A DNA stretch of 64,000 nt from Molossus alvarezi (Eukaryota > Chordata > Mammalia > Chiroptera > Molossidae), in NCBI GenBank assembly GCA_037176705.1, contig CM073886.1, positions 90,245,501 through 90,309,500 of the forward strand, given 5' to 3'. The notes beneath the pieces were generated by a model. That model searched no databases. It had not been told where the DNA came from and saw only the letters and a program-made list of their open reading frames with translations. The position numbers and the translations under genes were made by a program. Below are positions 63,190 through 64,000 of the stretch, in pieces (position 1 is the stretch's first letter; each line of letters starts with the position of its first letter).

Positions 63190-64000
63190 AGTAGAGCAAA
63201 GACAGTCTGTTCAACAAATGGTGCCAGAACTGGACGGCCACATGCAAAAAAAAAAAACAAAAAAACTCTAGACACAAACCTTACACCTGTCACAAAAATT
63301 AACTCAAAATGGATCATGGCCCTAAACGTAAAACACAGAACTATGAAAAAGTCCTAGAAGATAATGTAGAAGAAAACCTAGATGACTCTGGGTATGGTGA
63401 TGTATATTTGGAGACAATACCAAAGGCACAATCCATGAAAGAAAGAAAAAGCTAGACTTCACAAAACAATGTCAAGAGAATAAGACAAGCTGCAGAGTAG
63501 CAGAAGTATTTGCAAAAGACACATCTGATGAAGAATTGTTATCCAAAATACAAAATGAACTAGAAAATCTCAATAAGAAAACAATCAGCCCTGGCCAGTT
63601 TGGCTCAGCGGTTAGAGCGTCGGCCTGTGGTCCGGAGAGACCCGGGTTTGGTTCCCGCTAAGGGCACGTACTTCGGTTGCAGTTTGTCCCTGACCCTGGT
63701 TGGTCGTGCAGGTGGCAGCCACTCGATGTGTCCCTTCACGTCGATGTTTCTCTCTCTCTCTCCCTTCCTCTCTCTCCCTCCCACTCTATCTGTACAAAAA
63801 ATGGAAAAATATCCTCGGGTGAGGATAAAAAAAAAAAAAAAGAAAGAAAACAATCAAATTTAAAAATTGGTCCAAGATCTTAACACTTCACCAAAGAAAA
63901 TATAGAGATGGCAAGTAAGCATACGAAAAGATACTCCACATCATATGTCATCAGAAAAAAAAGCAAATTAAAACAATGAGATACCACTACAAACCTATTA
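63190..64000 (+). repeat. old L1 ORF2 C-terminal fragment, runs off the right edge
   Basis: Starts near ACAGTCTGTTCAACAAATGG and continues through AAAACTCTAGACACAAAC and, beyond a SINE, ATGGCAAGTAAGCATACGAA and AATGAGATACCACTAC. The frame is broken many times. Confidence 0.85.
63588..63843 (+). mobile_element. Ves SINE (type A) in old L1
   Basis: TSD AAGAAAACAATCA at 63575 and 63844; near-consensus head. Confidence 0.95.

Noticed and set aside
23360..63843. True tRNA genes at the SINE heads
   Set aside because: The A and B box words are present, but each is followed by SINE body, pyrimidine stretch and A tail with TSDs, so they are retroposons.
1..64000. CRISPR array, operons, endogenous retrovirus with LTRs, or prokaryotic defence genes
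   Set aside because: No regular short repeats with unique spacers, no compact gene clusters and no LTR pairs with gag/pol text were seen; the periodic look comes from SINEs.

Overview
This is nuclear DNA from a bat. It is AT-rich, carries a split gene with short exons and long introns, and is dense in retrotransposon copies. The diagnostic families are the tRNA-derived Ves SINEs of bats (heads reading TGGCTCAGCGGTTAGAGCG or TGTGGCTCAGTGGTTGAGC), about forty copies, mostly with clear target-site duplications (TSDs). L1 and half-L1 (ORF1-only) insertions are also present. I saw no Helitron or other recently active DNA transposon of the kind common in Myotis, so a non-vespertilionid yangochiropteran is possible; I cannot name the species.

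The only cellular gene I can support is ERBIN (ERBB2IP) on the minus strand. Thirteen coding exons (47741 down to 10903) and one upstream non-coding exon (50768-50815) have consensus splice sites and matching phases. They encode the first 435 residues: the N-terminal cysteine motif and the leucine-rich repeats of this LAP-family scaffold. The central region and the PDZ domain lie beyond the left edge of the window. The promoter lies beyond the right edge. Joining the non-coding exon to the first coding exon creates a 17-codon upstream ORF that stops two bases before the ERBIN start.

Layout: 1-4345 is a minus-strand L1 (5'UTR, ORF1, start of ORF2), broken by two SINEs. 4346-10902 is the intron after the last visible exon, with SINEs, an old hAT element and an L1 3' fragment. 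10903-35792 holds eleven coding exons. One intron there contains a composite half-L1 with an intact 313-codon ORF1 and an L1 that carried a 3' transduction. 35793-47552 is two large introns around one exon. 47553-50815 holds the start codon and the 5'UTR exon. 50816-64000 is the first visible intron, ending in a second full-length half-L1 and an old L1.

The most unusual material is in the mobile DNA. Three half-L1 copies share one ORF1-to-3'UTR junction. A short HAL1-like 5'/3' chimera lies inside a composite insertion. Several SINEs reuse one target site or are nested up to three deep. There is also a head-only short SINE form. Nothing in the window suggests a prokaryotic, viral-defence or CRISPR system.
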